DNA of 64,000 nt from Bacillus sp. BGMRC 2118 (lineage in GTDB: Bacteria; Bacillota; Bacilli; Bacillales; SA4). Positions within the stretch are counted from its first letter, which is position 1. Each line of letters opens with the position of its first letter. The notes beneath the pieces are model-generated. The model was not told the origin of the DNA. It saw only the letters and a list, made by a program, of their open reading frames with translations, and searched no databases. Positions 16,597-25,027 of the stretch are shown here, piece after piece. The position numbers were made by a program, and so were the translations under genes. The stretch lies in the NCBI GenBank assembly GCA_008364785.1, contig VTTJ01000004.1, positions 124,001-188,000 on the forward strand, read 5' to 3'.

Positions 16597-17328
16597 ATGG
16601 ATATTCGAGTCTCGAAAGTTAGTAAAAGCTTTGATCAAAAGCAGGTAATAAAAGATATTACGTTTACGATTCCTTCAGAGGAAATTTGTTGTTTACTTGG
16701 TCCTTCTGGTTCTGGAAAAACATCATTGATTCGACTGATGATTGGCGCAATTACTGCGGATCAGGGGACAATTCAATTTGAAGATGTGCAAATGCCGAAT
16801 ATGAACATGTTAAAAGAGGTAGGATTCATGCCCCAGAATGATGCGTTATATGACGACCTATCTGCGGAAGCAAATTTGCAATTTTTTGGAGGACTCTACA
16901 AAATCGAAAAACGTAAATTGGAAAAGCGTATCGATGAAGTACTATCTATCGTTGATTTAATAGAGCATCGCAAAAAGTTAGTGAAACATTTTTCTGGTGG
17001 TATGAAAAAGCGACTTTCACTTGCAGCTGCCATATTACATTCTCCTAAAGTATTGTTCTTAGATGAACCAACAGTAGGAATCGATCCCGTGTTACGTCGT
17101 AAGATTTGGGACCAATTTCAGGTTATAAAAAATGCTGGAGCAACCATTGTTGTTTCTACACACGTGATGGATGAAGTAACAGAGTGCGATAAAGCAGCAC
17201 TCATTTATAATGGTTCCTTGATTGAATATGATGCTGTAGCAAATCTGCTTAAAAAAACTGAAAACGGTAGAGTTGAGGAACTATTCTTCATTGCGTCTAG
17301 CGAATTGAAAGGTGGTGCAGTACAATGA
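16597..17328 (+). CDS. ABC transporter ATP-binding protein
   Basis: 243 aa from ATG 16597, chosen because GGAGGAGG lies 8 nt upstream; a 21-codon longer frame lacks a site. Walker A GPSGSGKTS, signature FSGGMKKRLSL, Walker B VLFLDEPTVGID and the switch His in STHVMDE are all intact. It belongs to the ABC-2 (DrrA/NatA-like) exporter class. It overlaps its permease by ATGA. Substrate unknown; a drug, peptide or lipid exporter is likely. Confidence 0.88.
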   Translation: MDIRVSKVSKSFDQKQVIKDITFTIPSEEICCLLGPSGSGKTSLIRLMIGAITADQGTIQFEDVQMPNMNMLKEVGFMPQNDALYDDLSAEANLQFFGGLYKIEKRKLEKRIDEVLSIVDLIEHRKKLVKHFSGGMKKRLSLAAAILHSPKVLFLDEPTVGIDPVLRRKIWDQFQVIKNAGATIVVSTHVMDEVTECDKAALIYNGSLIEYDAVANLLKKTENGRVEELFFIASSELKGGAVQ

Positions 17329-18353
17329 TCCATTTAGCTAAACGTGTCATCCGTCAAACAATAAATGACAAACGAAGCGTGATGATGATCTTAGTTGCTC
17401 CACTTTTGATTTTGACTTTAGTTTATCTTTTATTGGGTGATTCAGATTATGTGCCGACGGTTGGAATGAATAAAGAAGCGATGCCAGATTCTCTGATAAC
17501 TGCTATGGAAGAACTAGATTTAAGAGTTGTAGGTATTTCACCTAATGATGTCAAAAATGCAACCACTTATTTGAAGGAACATCAAGATGTGGATGCGATT
17601 ATGACTCTCTCACAGAGTACAGGTATGAATATTACGATGTATGAGCCCTCTACGAAAGGTTCAAAGGCTATTAGTGAAATACAATCAGCGATGGCTTCCT
17701 TAAATCCTTCGGCTAATATAAAGATGTCTTATGTATATGGAACACAACAACAGTCAACTTTTGATTCGCTTGGCTATGTGTTTCTTGCCTTATTCTCATT
17801 TTTTATGGTGTTTATCATCTCGGGGATGGCACTTGTGAGAGAGCGAAGTGGTGGAACATTAGAACGGTTATTAATGACGCCAATTAAACGCGGGGAGGTC
17901 ATTCTGGGTTATACGCTATGCTATGGTGTGTTTGCCGTAATACAAGCGATTCTCATTGTTCTATATTCTGTCTATGTCCTGCAATTAAATTCTGCGGGGA
18001 ACATTGGTTGGATTTTGCTGACAATGGTTCTATTAGCCGTTACCGCGGTTTCATTTGGTGCCACGATTTCAATTTTTGCTAGTTCAGAACTGCAAGTGGT
18101 ACAAATGATCCCATTTACCATCATTCCACAAGTGTTTTTTTCGGGGTTGATTCCCTTAGACTTGATTCCGTATCATCTCGGAAATCTGAGTTACATTATG
18201 CCTATTTATTATGGAGCAGCCGCTATTAAGGGTGTCATGGTTTATGGTGATGGTTTCATACAAATTTGGGGTTATCTTCTCGGGTTAATCGTGTATGCAT
18301 TCCTATTGTACTTAATCAACACACGAGCATTGAAAAAATTTAGGAAGTTATAG
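17325..18353 (+). CDS. ABC-2 type transporter permease
   Basis: 342 aa. One N-terminal membrane helix (about 20-37), a large extracytoplasmic region, then about five helices from residue 150, including the ABC-2 block FIISGMALVRERSGGTLERL, followed by LMTPIKRGEV. The start overlaps the ATPase stop by 4 bases, so the two are coupled. The stop codon TAG shares its last base with a family B repeat. Confidence 0.87.
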   Translation: MIHLAKRVIRQTINDKRSVMMILVAPLLILTLVYLLLGDSDYVPTVGMNKEAMPDSLITAMEELDLRVVGISPNDVKNATTYLKEHQDVDAIMTLSQSTGMNITMYEPSTKGSKAISEIQSAMASLNPSANIKMSYVYGTQQQSTFDSLGYVFLALFSFFMVFIISGMALVRERSGGTLERLLMTPIKRGEVILGYTLCYGVFAVIQAILIVLYSVYVLQLNSAGNIGWILLTMVLLAVTAVSFGATISIFASSELQVVQMIPFTIIPQVFFSGLIPLDLIPYHLGNLSYIMPIYYGAAAIKGVMVYGDGFIQIWGYLLGLIVYAFLLYLINTRALKKFRKL

Positions 18354-18381
18354 GAAGCATGGGGACGGTTCTTCTGCTTCC
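18353..18381. repeat. Family B repeat touching the permease stop codon
   Basis: GGGGACGGTTC orientation; first base is the G of TAG. Confidence 0.75.
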
Positions 18382-18421
18382 TGGTCACCATTGTCCCTCT
18401 CGCATACTGTCCCCTGTCATC

Positions 18422-18838
18422 CTACTCTATGTACCACGTTTCCATGCTGGCAACTAGTTTGATATTTTCAACTTCCAGAGTATTAAAATGCTCAAGAGCC
18501 TCTTGCACCAAGGATGAATCTTTCATTACAACATAAAAATATCCTGCGTCTACGATCATGAGACAGAACTCGCAACTACTGTCCAAAAAGCCTTTTAAAT
18601 CTGAAAATATATTTTGTTTCATTTCCTCTTCTGAGTAGTTTTTTGGGAAGCCACGCAACGTGAGAAAAACAGAATAATGTACATTTTTTGTTAGTAATTT
18701 CTTAAGTTCAGTTCCTTCTATAAACCCTATAACTTCAAACAAGTCACCATTTTCAAGCTCTCCATCCACGACAGGATGTGTCTCACTGATGGAAACATAC
18801 CAGTTTAAATTTTGCTCGTTGATTTTATGTGACTTCTA
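18422..18838 (-). pseudogene. 5'-truncated DUF2691-like gene
   Basis: The frame encodes NWYVSISETHPVVDGEL through VASMETWYIE, resembling DUF2691 proteins of bacilli but without their first roughly 30 residues; upstream in frame is TAG at about 18838 and no ATG follows before a GTG at 18769. The 5' side runs into the 3' end of the gene at 18805, so the N terminus was probably lost at that junction. A second, more damaged copy lies at 21256-21383. Expression from the GTG cannot be excluded. Confidence 0.6.
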
Positions 18839-19407
18839 AAATTCCTTAGCCTTTTTGAAAGTGAAAAATGACATAGGGCTATAATGCCTCCTGATAAGTC
18901 TGATATTAAATCTAAATTAGTGTCTAATAAACTAGGTTGATTCTTAACCTTAGGTTTAAACACTATATCTTGGATAAATTCAAATATTTCATAGAGAGCA
19001 CCAAATGAAGTTGAAAGAAGAATAAAATGAATTACAATTAATTTTTTCTGAAGGATTTTTGATTTTGCAAATTGTTGAATAATAAAAAATGCCCATAATG
19101 TCATTGAATAGGTTCCGAATATATGCTGGACCCGATCAAATAAAACAGAGGTAACATACAAGTTAAATAATTCACCTAAGAAATCATTTGTTGTCATTGA
19201 AATAACAACAACAATTCGAACGTAAAGAGGGATCATCCATTTTTGTTTATATTCAAGAATTACGTATATTAGCCAGAAAATAGGATTTGTAATAGCAGAT
19301 TTCACATAGTCATAATTGTGTATTAAAAGGAGCCCAAGGATACAAATGGTTTGAATAATAAAAAAGGTTAAATCAATTTTCACTCTTAAAGGGATAGTTT
19401 TGTTCAT
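18805..19407 (-). CDS. DUF2238/YjdF-like membrane protein
   Basis: 200 aa with about five membrane segments. DRVQHIFGTYSMTLWAF, SFGALYEIFEFIQD and LDTNLDLISDLSGG resemble the conserved polar motifs of YjdF-like proteins (H in the first block, E in the second, D in the third). The tail is basic. No function known. The assignment to DUF2238 is by motif memory and moderate. Confidence 0.6.
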   Translation of the reverse strand: MNKTIPLRVKIDLTFFIIQTICILGLLLIHNYDYVKSAITNPIFWLIYVILEYKQKWMIPLYVRIVVVISMTTNDFLGELFNLYVTSVLFDRVQHIFGTYSMTLWAFFIIQQFAKSKILQKKLIVIHFILLSTSFGALYEIFEFIQDIVFKPKVKNQPSLLDTNLDLISDLSGGIIALCHFSLSKRLRNFRSHIKSTSKI

Positions 19408-19451
19408 TAGGTCACTCCTAATACTTTTAGCAATTCAAATATAAACCAAAA

Positions 19452-19733
19452 TTAATTTTTCGTATAACTTCTAAATGAGATTAATGTAGTTTTTAAAGCA
19501 GCATAAGAGCCAATAGCAGCGTAGCCATAAAACCAACCCATAAATACACCAGCTATTATATTATGACGATGACTTATAAAAACTGATATTAATAGCCCTA
19601 AAACAAGTGCAATAGTGGGTATATACTTTCTTTTTATTTTTGAAAAGATTTTTATTAATTGAGTAAGTAATATTACCAATGGAACGGCTATTATTGCGTC
19701 CCAAAAATTAGTTTGAATAGTAGGGAAATCCAA
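19452..19733 (-). CDS. Small holin-like membrane protein
   Basis: 93 aa from a TTG at 19733 preceded by AAAAGGTGTGATC; the upstream 13 in-frame codons overlap that site. Three hydrophobic stretches (IIAVPLVILLTQLI, YIPTIALVLGLLISVFI, IIAGVFMGWFYGYAAIGSY) and a basic linker give a phage-holin-like layout. No other phage genes are nearby, so a holin role is uncertain. Confidence 0.5.
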   Translation of the reverse strand: MDFPTIQTNFWDAIIAVPLVILLTQLIKIFSKIKRKYIPTIALVLGLLISVFISHRHNIIAGVFMGWFYGYAAIGSYAALKTTLISFRSYTKN

Positions 19734-19783
19734 TTTGATCACACCTTTTCTTCTTATAATGTACAAAAGCAAAAAAAATAAAA

Positions 19784-19809
19784 AAGGCTGTCAAATTTTT
19801 TACAGCCTT
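19784..19809 (-). terminator. Terminator-like hairpin without an obvious gene
   Basis: AAGGCTGT/ACAGCCTT stem followed on the minus strand by TTTTTTATTTTTTTT. No intact minus-strand gene lies just upstream, suggesting a lost gene. Confidence 0.55.
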
Positions 19810-20013
19810 AGAAAAAAATGTGATACCTGACTATATTTTATAATTATTAAAGGGTATTTGGTTATTGAGAAGATGGGGACAAGGTTTCAAGTTTAAAACA
19901 GGTGAAGAATAAACTGTCCATTTTATTAACCCCATATGCATTTGTATTCGTTCACAATTCAAAGCCCAACAAGATTAAAAATGGTAGTTTCCCATACTAC
20001 AATAATATTAAGA

Positions 20014-20044
20014 AGCGTGGCTTTAGATAAGCTACGCTCTTTTT
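20014..20044 (+). terminator. Terminator-like hairpin without an obvious gene
   Basis: AGCGTGGCTT/AAGCTACGCT stem (one G-U) then CTTTTTC. The 19.81-20.19 kb gap holds no gene I can support. Confidence 0.55.
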
Positions 20045-20194
20045 CTTACACTTCCCTATACTTCACCCGTCTTGAATCATCTTAACGTTTAAAACTTGCA
20101 TATTTGTGGATTATCTTGAACGTTCTTTACATACCGTGTAATTTCATCATTTATTACATAAAATAATTCCAAATAAATAAAGATGGTGACGAAT

Positions 20195-20680
20195 ATGAAC
20201 ACGGTATGGGGATTTCTAATTTTAGCAATAATATCTTTTATTTCCTTTTTCATCTTACTAAAGAAAATGGAAATCGCTACCTTCATAGGTTGTTATTTTC
20301 TATCCAATATACTAATTACAAATACAGGCATTATTATTAATTTAAATTTAAAATTAACAAAGCAAGATCCAACAAGTGAATTAATATTTTGGACACAAAA
20401 AATTCCTGAGTTATCACTAAAACCAGCCTTACTTTTATGGTTAGTTTATATCTTATTTTCTAATCGTACTATTTTTAGTAAATGTATTTATTCTTTCATC
20501 ATGATATCAGCACTTATTTCTATTGAACTATATTTTGTTCATATTAACTATTTGGAATGGGTAAATTGGAATGTATGTTACTCATATGTAAGGTACGGGC
20601 TCATTATCTTCTTACTGGCTGTTTACTTCTATTATTTAGAAAAACTAATTGATAAAAACAAAGAGGTGAATACGATATGA
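20195..20680 (+). CDS. Polytopic membrane protein, possibly CBO0543-related
   Basis: 161 aa from ATG 20195 (GGTGACGAAT before it; the in-frame ATG 12 bases earlier lacks a site). About five hydrophobic segments. YLEWVNWNVCYSYVRYG near the C terminus echoes the W-x-YSF motif of the CBO0543 proteins. It overlaps the next gene by ATGA, so the pair is cotranslated. Function unknown. Confidence 0.6.
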   Translation: MNTVWGFLILAIISFISFFILLKKMEIATFIGCYFLSNILITNTGIIINLNLKLTKQDPTSELIFWTQKIPELSLKPALLLWLVYILFSNRTIFSKCIYSFIMISALISIELYFVHINYLEWVNWNVCYSYVRYGLIIFLLAVYFYYLEKLIDKNKEVNTI

Positions 20681-21174
20681 TATTGCCTCTTCCTAAAAAC
20701 TTTGATGAAAATGAAATATTCATCATCCTTTCTACTGTGATTACGCTTGCCCTACTGTTTAAATCAACTAGACGCTTGTCATCTGTAACCATTACGATTA
20801 TTTGGACATTTAATATCTTTCTTGCTTTATTAGCTGATATTACGATCGCTGTAGAACCTTATGAACTTTACTTTACCATCGACCATAAGACGCATGAACT
20901 TTTTGATGAATTATTGCAATTTGTAACTTATCCTACCTTACCTTTCTTTGTTGTCAATTCTTATCAATATAAGAAACCCAAAGGCATAAACTACCTATTA
21001 TATATCATTTTTTGGGCTGGGGTCGCCACAGTGATTGAATGGATTTCTGTGCAATTTCATGTTTTTACATACACAGGTTGGAAATTGTATTTATCCTTTT
21101 TGGTCTATTTGGTTGTATTTGCTGCGAACATTTGGCTTTCAACCTTTATTGAAAAGAAACACCCTTATAGATAA
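20677..21174 (+). CDS. CBO0543-like membrane protein
   Basis: 165 aa, about five membrane segments, with features matching the family: LLADITIAVEPYELYFTID, GVATVIEWISVQF and YTGWKLYLSFLVY. Translationally coupled to the preceding gene. The two adjacent, similar-sized proteins may form a heteromer; this is inference. Confidence 0.65.
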   Translation: MILPLPKNFDENEIFIILSTVITLALLFKSTRRLSSVTITIIWTFNIFLALLADITIAVEPYELYFTIDHKTHELFDELLQFVTYPTLPFFVVNSYQYKKPKGINYLLYIIFWAGVATVIEWISVQFHVFTYTGWKLYLSFLVYLVVFAANIWLSTFIEKKHPYR

Positions 21175-21188
21175 CCTTCAACTAGTTG

Positions 21189-21217
21189 GGAAGCAGGGGG
21201 ACGGTTCTTCTGCTTCC
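21189..21217. repeat. Family B repeat
   Basis: GGGGGACGGTTCTTC variant, 15 bp after the preceding stop. Confidence 0.72.
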
Positions 21218-21255
21218 TGGCCACCTTCCTTCAATTCTCCCCTCGGACACCTTTC

Positions 21256-21383
21256 ACTGTTACGATGTACCACAATTCCGCGTTGACTACTAATATAATA
21301 TTTTCAATATTAGACTGGCATGTTTCCATCAGTAAGACACATCCTAGCATGAGTGAAGAGCTTGAAAACGGTGATTAATGGTC
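21256..21383. pseudogene. Scrambled DUF2691 remnant
   Basis: Bases 21261-21310 match, in the same sense, the C-terminal DNA of the 18422 copy (ATGTACCAC…TTTTCAA), whereas 21313-21375 match its N-terminal coding DNA in the opposite sense (TGGCATGTTTCCATCAGTAA, then GAGCTTGAAAACGGTGAT). The middle is missing and the ends face each other, as after an inversion plus deletion. Confidence 0.55.
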
Positions 21384-21591
21384 TTGCTGTTCGTAAAAAT
21401 CCCAAAATCCGGATTTCAACTTAATACCTAGATTTTTCTATACATGAAGAGAGTTACTCTTTTCCAATTCAACCTCAATTTTCTTCTAAAACTGGTTGTA
21501 CACGCAGAATAAGTGTACGATAAGCAACAACGTTTTAGAAAAGAGCCTTAATTTATAATGGATTTATTGGATAATGATGTATTAAAGTGGT

Positions 21592-21708
21592 AGAAACAAG
21601 AAAAATAGATAGTGTGGAATTGTTATCTTGTGAGGATCCTCAAGCAGAATTAGTAGAAGATATTCTGTTCAGTCATTCAGCATTGGGTGTAGCGAAGATA
21701 AAATAATT
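21592..21708 (+). pseudogene. Possible gene remnant
   Basis: A 38-codon open stretch (contains SVELLSCEDPQAELVEDI) ending in TAA, without a start or ribosome binding site; an ATG frame at 21558 stops at a TAG just before it. The rest of the 21.4-21.9 kb gap shows no supported gene. Confidence 0.25.
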
Positions 21709-21925
21709 AAATACAGACATTTTTTAGATTTAAAATACGAATTATATAGATAGTTTACTAAAGGTGCTGATTGGGGAACGATGTTATACATACTTGGTAT
21801 ATATCCAGCAGTAATATAGTTTATTTGAATATTATCCTATAAATATTTATGTAGAGAACGAACATCTAACAAAATAAGACATTTGGGAGTTACATAGTTC
21901 AAACACAAAACACATTAAGTAGCAG

Positions 21926-21959
21926 AAAAGTAGTTACCAATTAAATAGTAACTACTTTT
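21926..21959. terminator. Bidirectional terminator
   Basis: AAAAGTAGTTAC/GTAACTACTTTT perfect 12-bp stem with 10-nt loop. A similar hairpin with altered stem is at 32150-32183. Confidence 0.7.
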
Positions 21960-22034
21960 CTTGTTTCTTACATCAATATGTGGAAAGACTTATCAAGATC
22001 ATGTCAGATCATAAAGTCTATCCCTTTATCAATA

Positions 22035-22063
22035 GGAAGCAAGAGAACCGTCCCCATGCTTCC
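22035..22063. repeat. Family B repeat abutting a stop codon
   Basis: GAACCGTCCCC orientation; it ends one base before the stop codon of the gene at 22064. Confidence 0.75.
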
Positions 22064-22861
22064 TTACCACTTCAGCTCTCCAGCCCAGTATCTCGTATCA
22101 ACTGAGATACCCGGGTTAATTCCAAATATACCTGATGTACCAACCGTAAATGATGGTGTGACAATTGTTTTAGCATGTCCATATTCAAATTTAATGTTAG
22201 ATGTACCACTACTTGTTGTCATGTAAACATTCTGGCTTAAGTAACCGCGGTGTCCAACTCCACCCTGTCTAATGTCATACACAGCTCCAACTCCTGAACC
22301 TGGACCATATGATTCTGGATATACATGATATTCTCTACGATTTTTTATACCTCTTTCATATGTTGCATATTCGTGTGAATGCTCAGATACATTCCCTCCT
22401 GATGTAGGAATTTTAATTCCTAATCCTGATTCAAATCCTACTGAGAATCCATCTTCATAGGCGTTTACTGGAGAACTTAACCATTCCCATGTTCCGTATA
22501 ATTGGAATCTTTCTTGACCTGCACTGTTGTTTGCCAGCCTTACAGCTTTCCCTGTTAGTTTTAATTTAGTAGCGCTAATTGTACCATTTGTAGAAATTTG
22601 ACCTGGTTTTGTTTTAATTGGTTCGAAGATTTCAACGATCTTATAATCGTCTAATACAACTTCGGCGTTTTCTTCAATTAAATTGCGAAGGTGTTCAACT
22701 GGAAGAATCTCTAAATCCTCTACACTTAAACCAACTTCGTTTAGTAACACCGTTCTCTCTTCCTCAGTTAGGTCAGGTACATCAGTAGATGCCTGGACAC
22801 TCACACTGCCTACTACAAAGAATAGTAATGAACTAAACATTAAAACAAATAACTTTTTCAT
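22064..22861 (-). CDS. Secreted protein of unknown function
   Basis: 265 aa from ATG 22861, which has GGAGGGAG upstream and starts a canonical signal peptide (MKKLFVLMFSSLLFFVVGSV, cleavage near VQA|STD). A frame extending to 22957 adds 32 residues without a site and would cover the promoter. Residues 25-70 are acidic (LTEEERTVLLNEVG); the rest is Gly/Ser-rich with many aromatic residues and repeated Tyr-His patterns, as in beta-rich extracellular proteins. A C-terminal fragment of a paralogue is at 16255-16310. Its promoter has the TTTCCCAATA box. Confidence 0.7.
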   Translation of the reverse strand: MKKLFVLMFSSLLFFVVGSVSVQASTDVPDLTEEERTVLLNEVGLSVEDLEILPVEHLRNLIEENAEVVLDDYKIVEIFEPIKTKPGQISTNGTISATKLKLTGKAVRLANNSAGQERFQLYGTWEWLSSPVNAYEDGFSVGFESGLGIKIPTSGGNVSEHSHEYATYERGIKNRREYHVYPESYGPGSGVGAVYDIRQGGVGHRGYLSQNVYMTTSSGTSNIKFEYGHAKTIVTPSFTVGTSGIFGINPGISVDTRYWAGELKW

Positions 22862-22900
22862 ATTTCTCCCTCCAAATACATAAAATGTAAGTTCTCTATT

Positions 22901-22937
22901 ATTATAGTTTACTAGTGATAGATTTGTTATTGGGAAA
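22901..22937 (-). promoter_or_regulatory. Promoter with TTTCCCAATAACAA box for the gene at 22861
   Basis: Minus-strand TTTCCCAATAACAA (22937-22924), 17 nt, then TATAAT (22906-22901). Same architecture as the promoters at 5147 and 22983. Confidence 0.6.
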
Positions 22938-22982
22938 ATCAGACCAGGAAAATGCATTCTATTAGTAAAAAGAGGGGGTCAT

Positions 22983-23019
22983 TTTCCCAATACACAACAG
23001 TAATTGAATGTATTATAAT
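22983..23019 (+). promoter_or_regulatory. Promoter with TTTCCCAATACACA box for the gene at 23072
   Basis: TTTCCCAATACACA (22983-22996), 17 nt, TATAAT (23014-23019). With the opposite-facing box at 22937 it forms an imperfect inverted repeat (ATTGGGAAAAT/ATTTTCCCAAT) between two divergent genes. Confidence 0.6.
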
Positions 23020-23071
23020 TGGTTAACTATTCAATTATTGATGTTAATTTAAGAGTAGAAGGAGACTAAGC

Positions 23072-23524
23072 ATGAAAAAATGGTTTAGTATTGTAATGGC
23101 TATCTTCATCATCCTATTGGCAACATTCATTTTCCGTACCTTCTTAAAGGGAGAAGAAATCGTAAAGCTTGAATCTACTCTCACATTAACTTCTACGTCC
23201 CCTACACAACAAGAATATCTCTTTATTCTTGAGCCGATTGAAACTGGTGATCATACAATTATCTTTGATTTAAAAAACGATATCAGTCTATCATTGGATC
23301 ATACAACCCAAGGAGAATCAATTCCTGATGATGCCTGGGAGATAAACATCCCGGATCGAAAAAAGGGAGAAAAAGTTACATTAAAGCAAGGAGAACAGTT
23401 AGTGTACCCTATTACGATTCATCTAGATAAATTATCTCCAGGTGAATATGAACTACGTGCCAAATTTTCAGCTAGTAATGTTTCTGTGGATACAGAGACT
23501 GTAATACTGAATGTAGAAAAATAA
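23072..23524 (+). CDS. Membrane-anchored beta-rich protein
   Basis: 150 aa: one N-terminal anchor (about residues 5-25) then a soluble domain with the feel of an Ig-like or intracellular-proteinase-inhibitor fold (KKGEKVTLKQGEQLVYPITI, LSPGEYELRAKFSAS). AGAAGGAGACTAAGC precedes the ATG. It is transcribed divergently from the secreted protein at 22064 and carries the same promoter box, so the two are probably co-regulated. Exact family not recognised. Confidence 0.65.
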   Translation: MKKWFSIVMAIFIILLATFIFRTFLKGEEIVKLESTLTLTSTSPTQQEYLFILEPIETGDHTIIFDLKNDISLSLDHTTQGESIPDDAWEINIPDRKKGEKVTLKQGEQLVYPITIHLDKLSPGEYELRAKFSASNVSVDTETVILNVEK

Positions 23525-23640
23525 GCAGTTGATTAAGTACTTTAGAACACGTTTCCAATTCAGTTATAAATTTATTTGTGATATATGGATGAAACCCCAA
23601 AGAACAAGTAAGGATTTGCATTTAGAACCTATCAAAAATC

Positions 23641-23662
23641 AAAGAGTCTATGACTCTTTTTT
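23641..23662 (+). terminator. Terminator downstream of 23072-23524
   Basis: AAAGAGTC-TAT-GACTCTTTTTT. Confidence 0.65.
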
Positions 23663-23844
23663 GTTTTCTCTTTTTTCCAAAGTGGAGGTCATAACAGCAC
23701 CAATCTACTGTAAATAAGACTGAAGGCCAGTCAGAATAAAAAATACTATTGGCCTGGGAACCTGTCCCTTCCTTTTTTTTTCAATTCTTCTAACCCCTTT
23801 TTCACCTCTTCCTTCTATTTATAAGACAAAGGAGGTGAACCCAC

Positions 23845-24063
23845 ATGGCACAATCATTCTTATCAGATTCTCAGCTGCGCTTAGTGTTCAACACGGGTGT
23901 AGACAGTGAAGGAAAACCAACGTACAAAAGCAAAAGCTTCCGTAACGTGAAAACTGACGCGACAACAGACGGACTGTATGCAGTAGCAACTAGCCTTATT
24001 GCCTTACAACAGTATCCAGCTGAAGCTATCGAGCGTAACGACAAAAACCTATTAGGTGAGTAA
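23845..24063 (+). CDS. DUF1659 protein, copy 1
   Basis: 72 aa with the DUF1659 pattern (RLVFNTGVDSEGKPTYKSKS, NVKTDATTDGLYAVATSL, LQQYPAEAIERNDKNLL). Perfect AAAGGAGGTGA site before ATG. DUF1659 and DUF2922 genes are commonly adjacent in bacilli; their function is not established. Followed 37 bp later by its DUF2922 partner. Differs from the other two copies at only a few residues. Confidence 0.85.
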   Translation: MAQSFLSDSQLRLVFNTGVDSEGKPTYKSKSFRNVKTDATTDGLYAVATSLIALQQYPAEAIERNDKNLLGE

Positions 24064-24100
24064 TGACGCGTAGAAGTCATAATGAAAGGAGGGAAAAAGA

Positions 24101-24316
24101 ATGGCAAAAACACTTCAGCTTCAGTTCATTAATGAAGAGGAGAAAACGGTGACAATCTCGATTGACAATCCAATCGAACCAGTAAGTCCCGCTGCGATTG
24201 ATGCAGCTATGGACACAATCCTATCAGCGAATGTATTCGTATCAGCTGGTGGCGATCTTATCACGAAGAAAGGCGCTCGTGTTGTAGAGAGTAATGTGAA
24301 TGAAGTAACTCTATAA
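24101..24316 (+). CDS. DUF2922 protein, copy 1
   Basis: 71 aa (LQLQFINEEEKTVTISIDNP, then SPAAIDAAMDTILSANVFVS, then GDLITKKGARVVE). AAAGGAGGGAAAAAGA precedes the ATG. Second gene of the DUF1659-DUF2922 operon, ended by a strong terminator. Confidence 0.85.
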   Translation: MAKTLQLQFINEEEKTVTISIDNPIEPVSPAAIDAAMDTILSANVFVSAGGDLITKKGARVVESNVNEVTL

Positions 24317-24323
24317 TACTTGT

Positions 24324-24355
24324 AGACTAGTCTCTAAAATTGGGACTAGTCTTTT
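24324..24355 (+). terminator. Terminator of DUF1659-DUF2922 copy 1
   Basis: AGACTAGTC/GACTAGTCT stem then TTTT. Confidence 0.8.
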
Positions 24356-24385
24356 GATATTTTGTATTATATCCCTCAAACAAAA

Positions 24386-24458
24386 GGAAGCAAGAGAACC
24401 GTCCCTCTGCTTCCCCCTTTTCTTCCGGAGGAAGCAAGAGAACCGTCCCCATGCTTCT
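24386..24458. repeat. Two family B repeats
   Basis: 24386-24414 and 24430-24458, both GAACCGTCCC orientation; the second overlaps the end of the next minus-strand gene. Confidence 0.75.
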
Positions 24459-25027
24459 TACACCTTTTTATACTTTTTTAAGTATGCAAAATTATGTCTA
24501 CTTGAGATATAGTGCGCAAGTAAATATATCACTATTTGAATAGGAAAAGAATATGAATATTTCCATTGCTTAAGATGATAAATTTGAAGCTTATGAAAGA
24601 AAGGTTCTGCTAGATATGAACTAATAGCAGCAAATAGTAATGCTTTAATTATGGGGTTTCCATCTGGTTTGAACTGGAGAATGACGATTACGGTTACAGG
24701 CATTAATGTTAGATCCCAGGGCAAATATGTAGGTAGTACAGGTATTACATTATAACGGTAGCTCCAGATTCCTAATTGATCACCTAATACATCTAAACAA
24801 AGTGAAATAACAATCACAAATAAGGCAGCATATAGCAAACGGTCTGTACTATCCTTCTTTCTTATTAGAAACCAAACGATCCAAGGAATAATTGAAAGTG
24901 CGACACCCAACCACCAAAGTTCACTAAAGAGCACATACTCTTTCCAAATATCGATTTTTTCATAAACTAGTTCCTCGATTTTACTTCCATTGTGATCAAC
25001 CAAACTAATATACTTATCGTTTACCAT
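24458..25027 (-). CDS. CBO0543-family integral membrane protein
   Basis: 189 aa with the full family pattern: YVLFSELWWLGVALSIIPWI, DVLGDQLGIWSYRYNVIP, TLMPVTVIVILQF and WKYSYSFPIQIV. About five membrane segments. GGGGCGGT precedes the ATG. Its C-terminal end and stop meet a family B repeat. Located between DUF1659-DUF2922 copy 1 and a DUF2922 remnant. Confidence 0.75.
   Translation of the reverse strand: MVNDKYISLVDHNGSKIEELVYEKIDIWKEYVLFSELWWLGVALSIIPWIVWFLIRKKDSTDRLLYAALFVIVISLCLDVLGDQLGIWSYRYNVIPVLPTYLPWDLTLMPVTVIVILQFKPDGNPIIKALLFAAISSYLAEPFFHKLQIYHLKQWKYSYSFPIQIVIYLLAHYISSRHNFAYLKKYKKV

Noticed and set aside
20089..20286. 65-aa minus-strand hydrophobic ORF
   Set aside because: Overlaps the start of the 20195 gene; no ribosome binding site on its strand.
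22064..22957. Longer version of the secreted protein (start at 22957)
   Set aside because: Extra N terminus covers the -10/-35 box and precedes a canonical signal peptide start with its own ribosome binding site at 22861.
23871..24113. Minus-strand ORFs over each DUF1659 copy (also 26860-27183 and 30919-31257)
   Set aside because: They recur only because the opposite strand is duplicated; codon pattern follows the DUF1659 gene.
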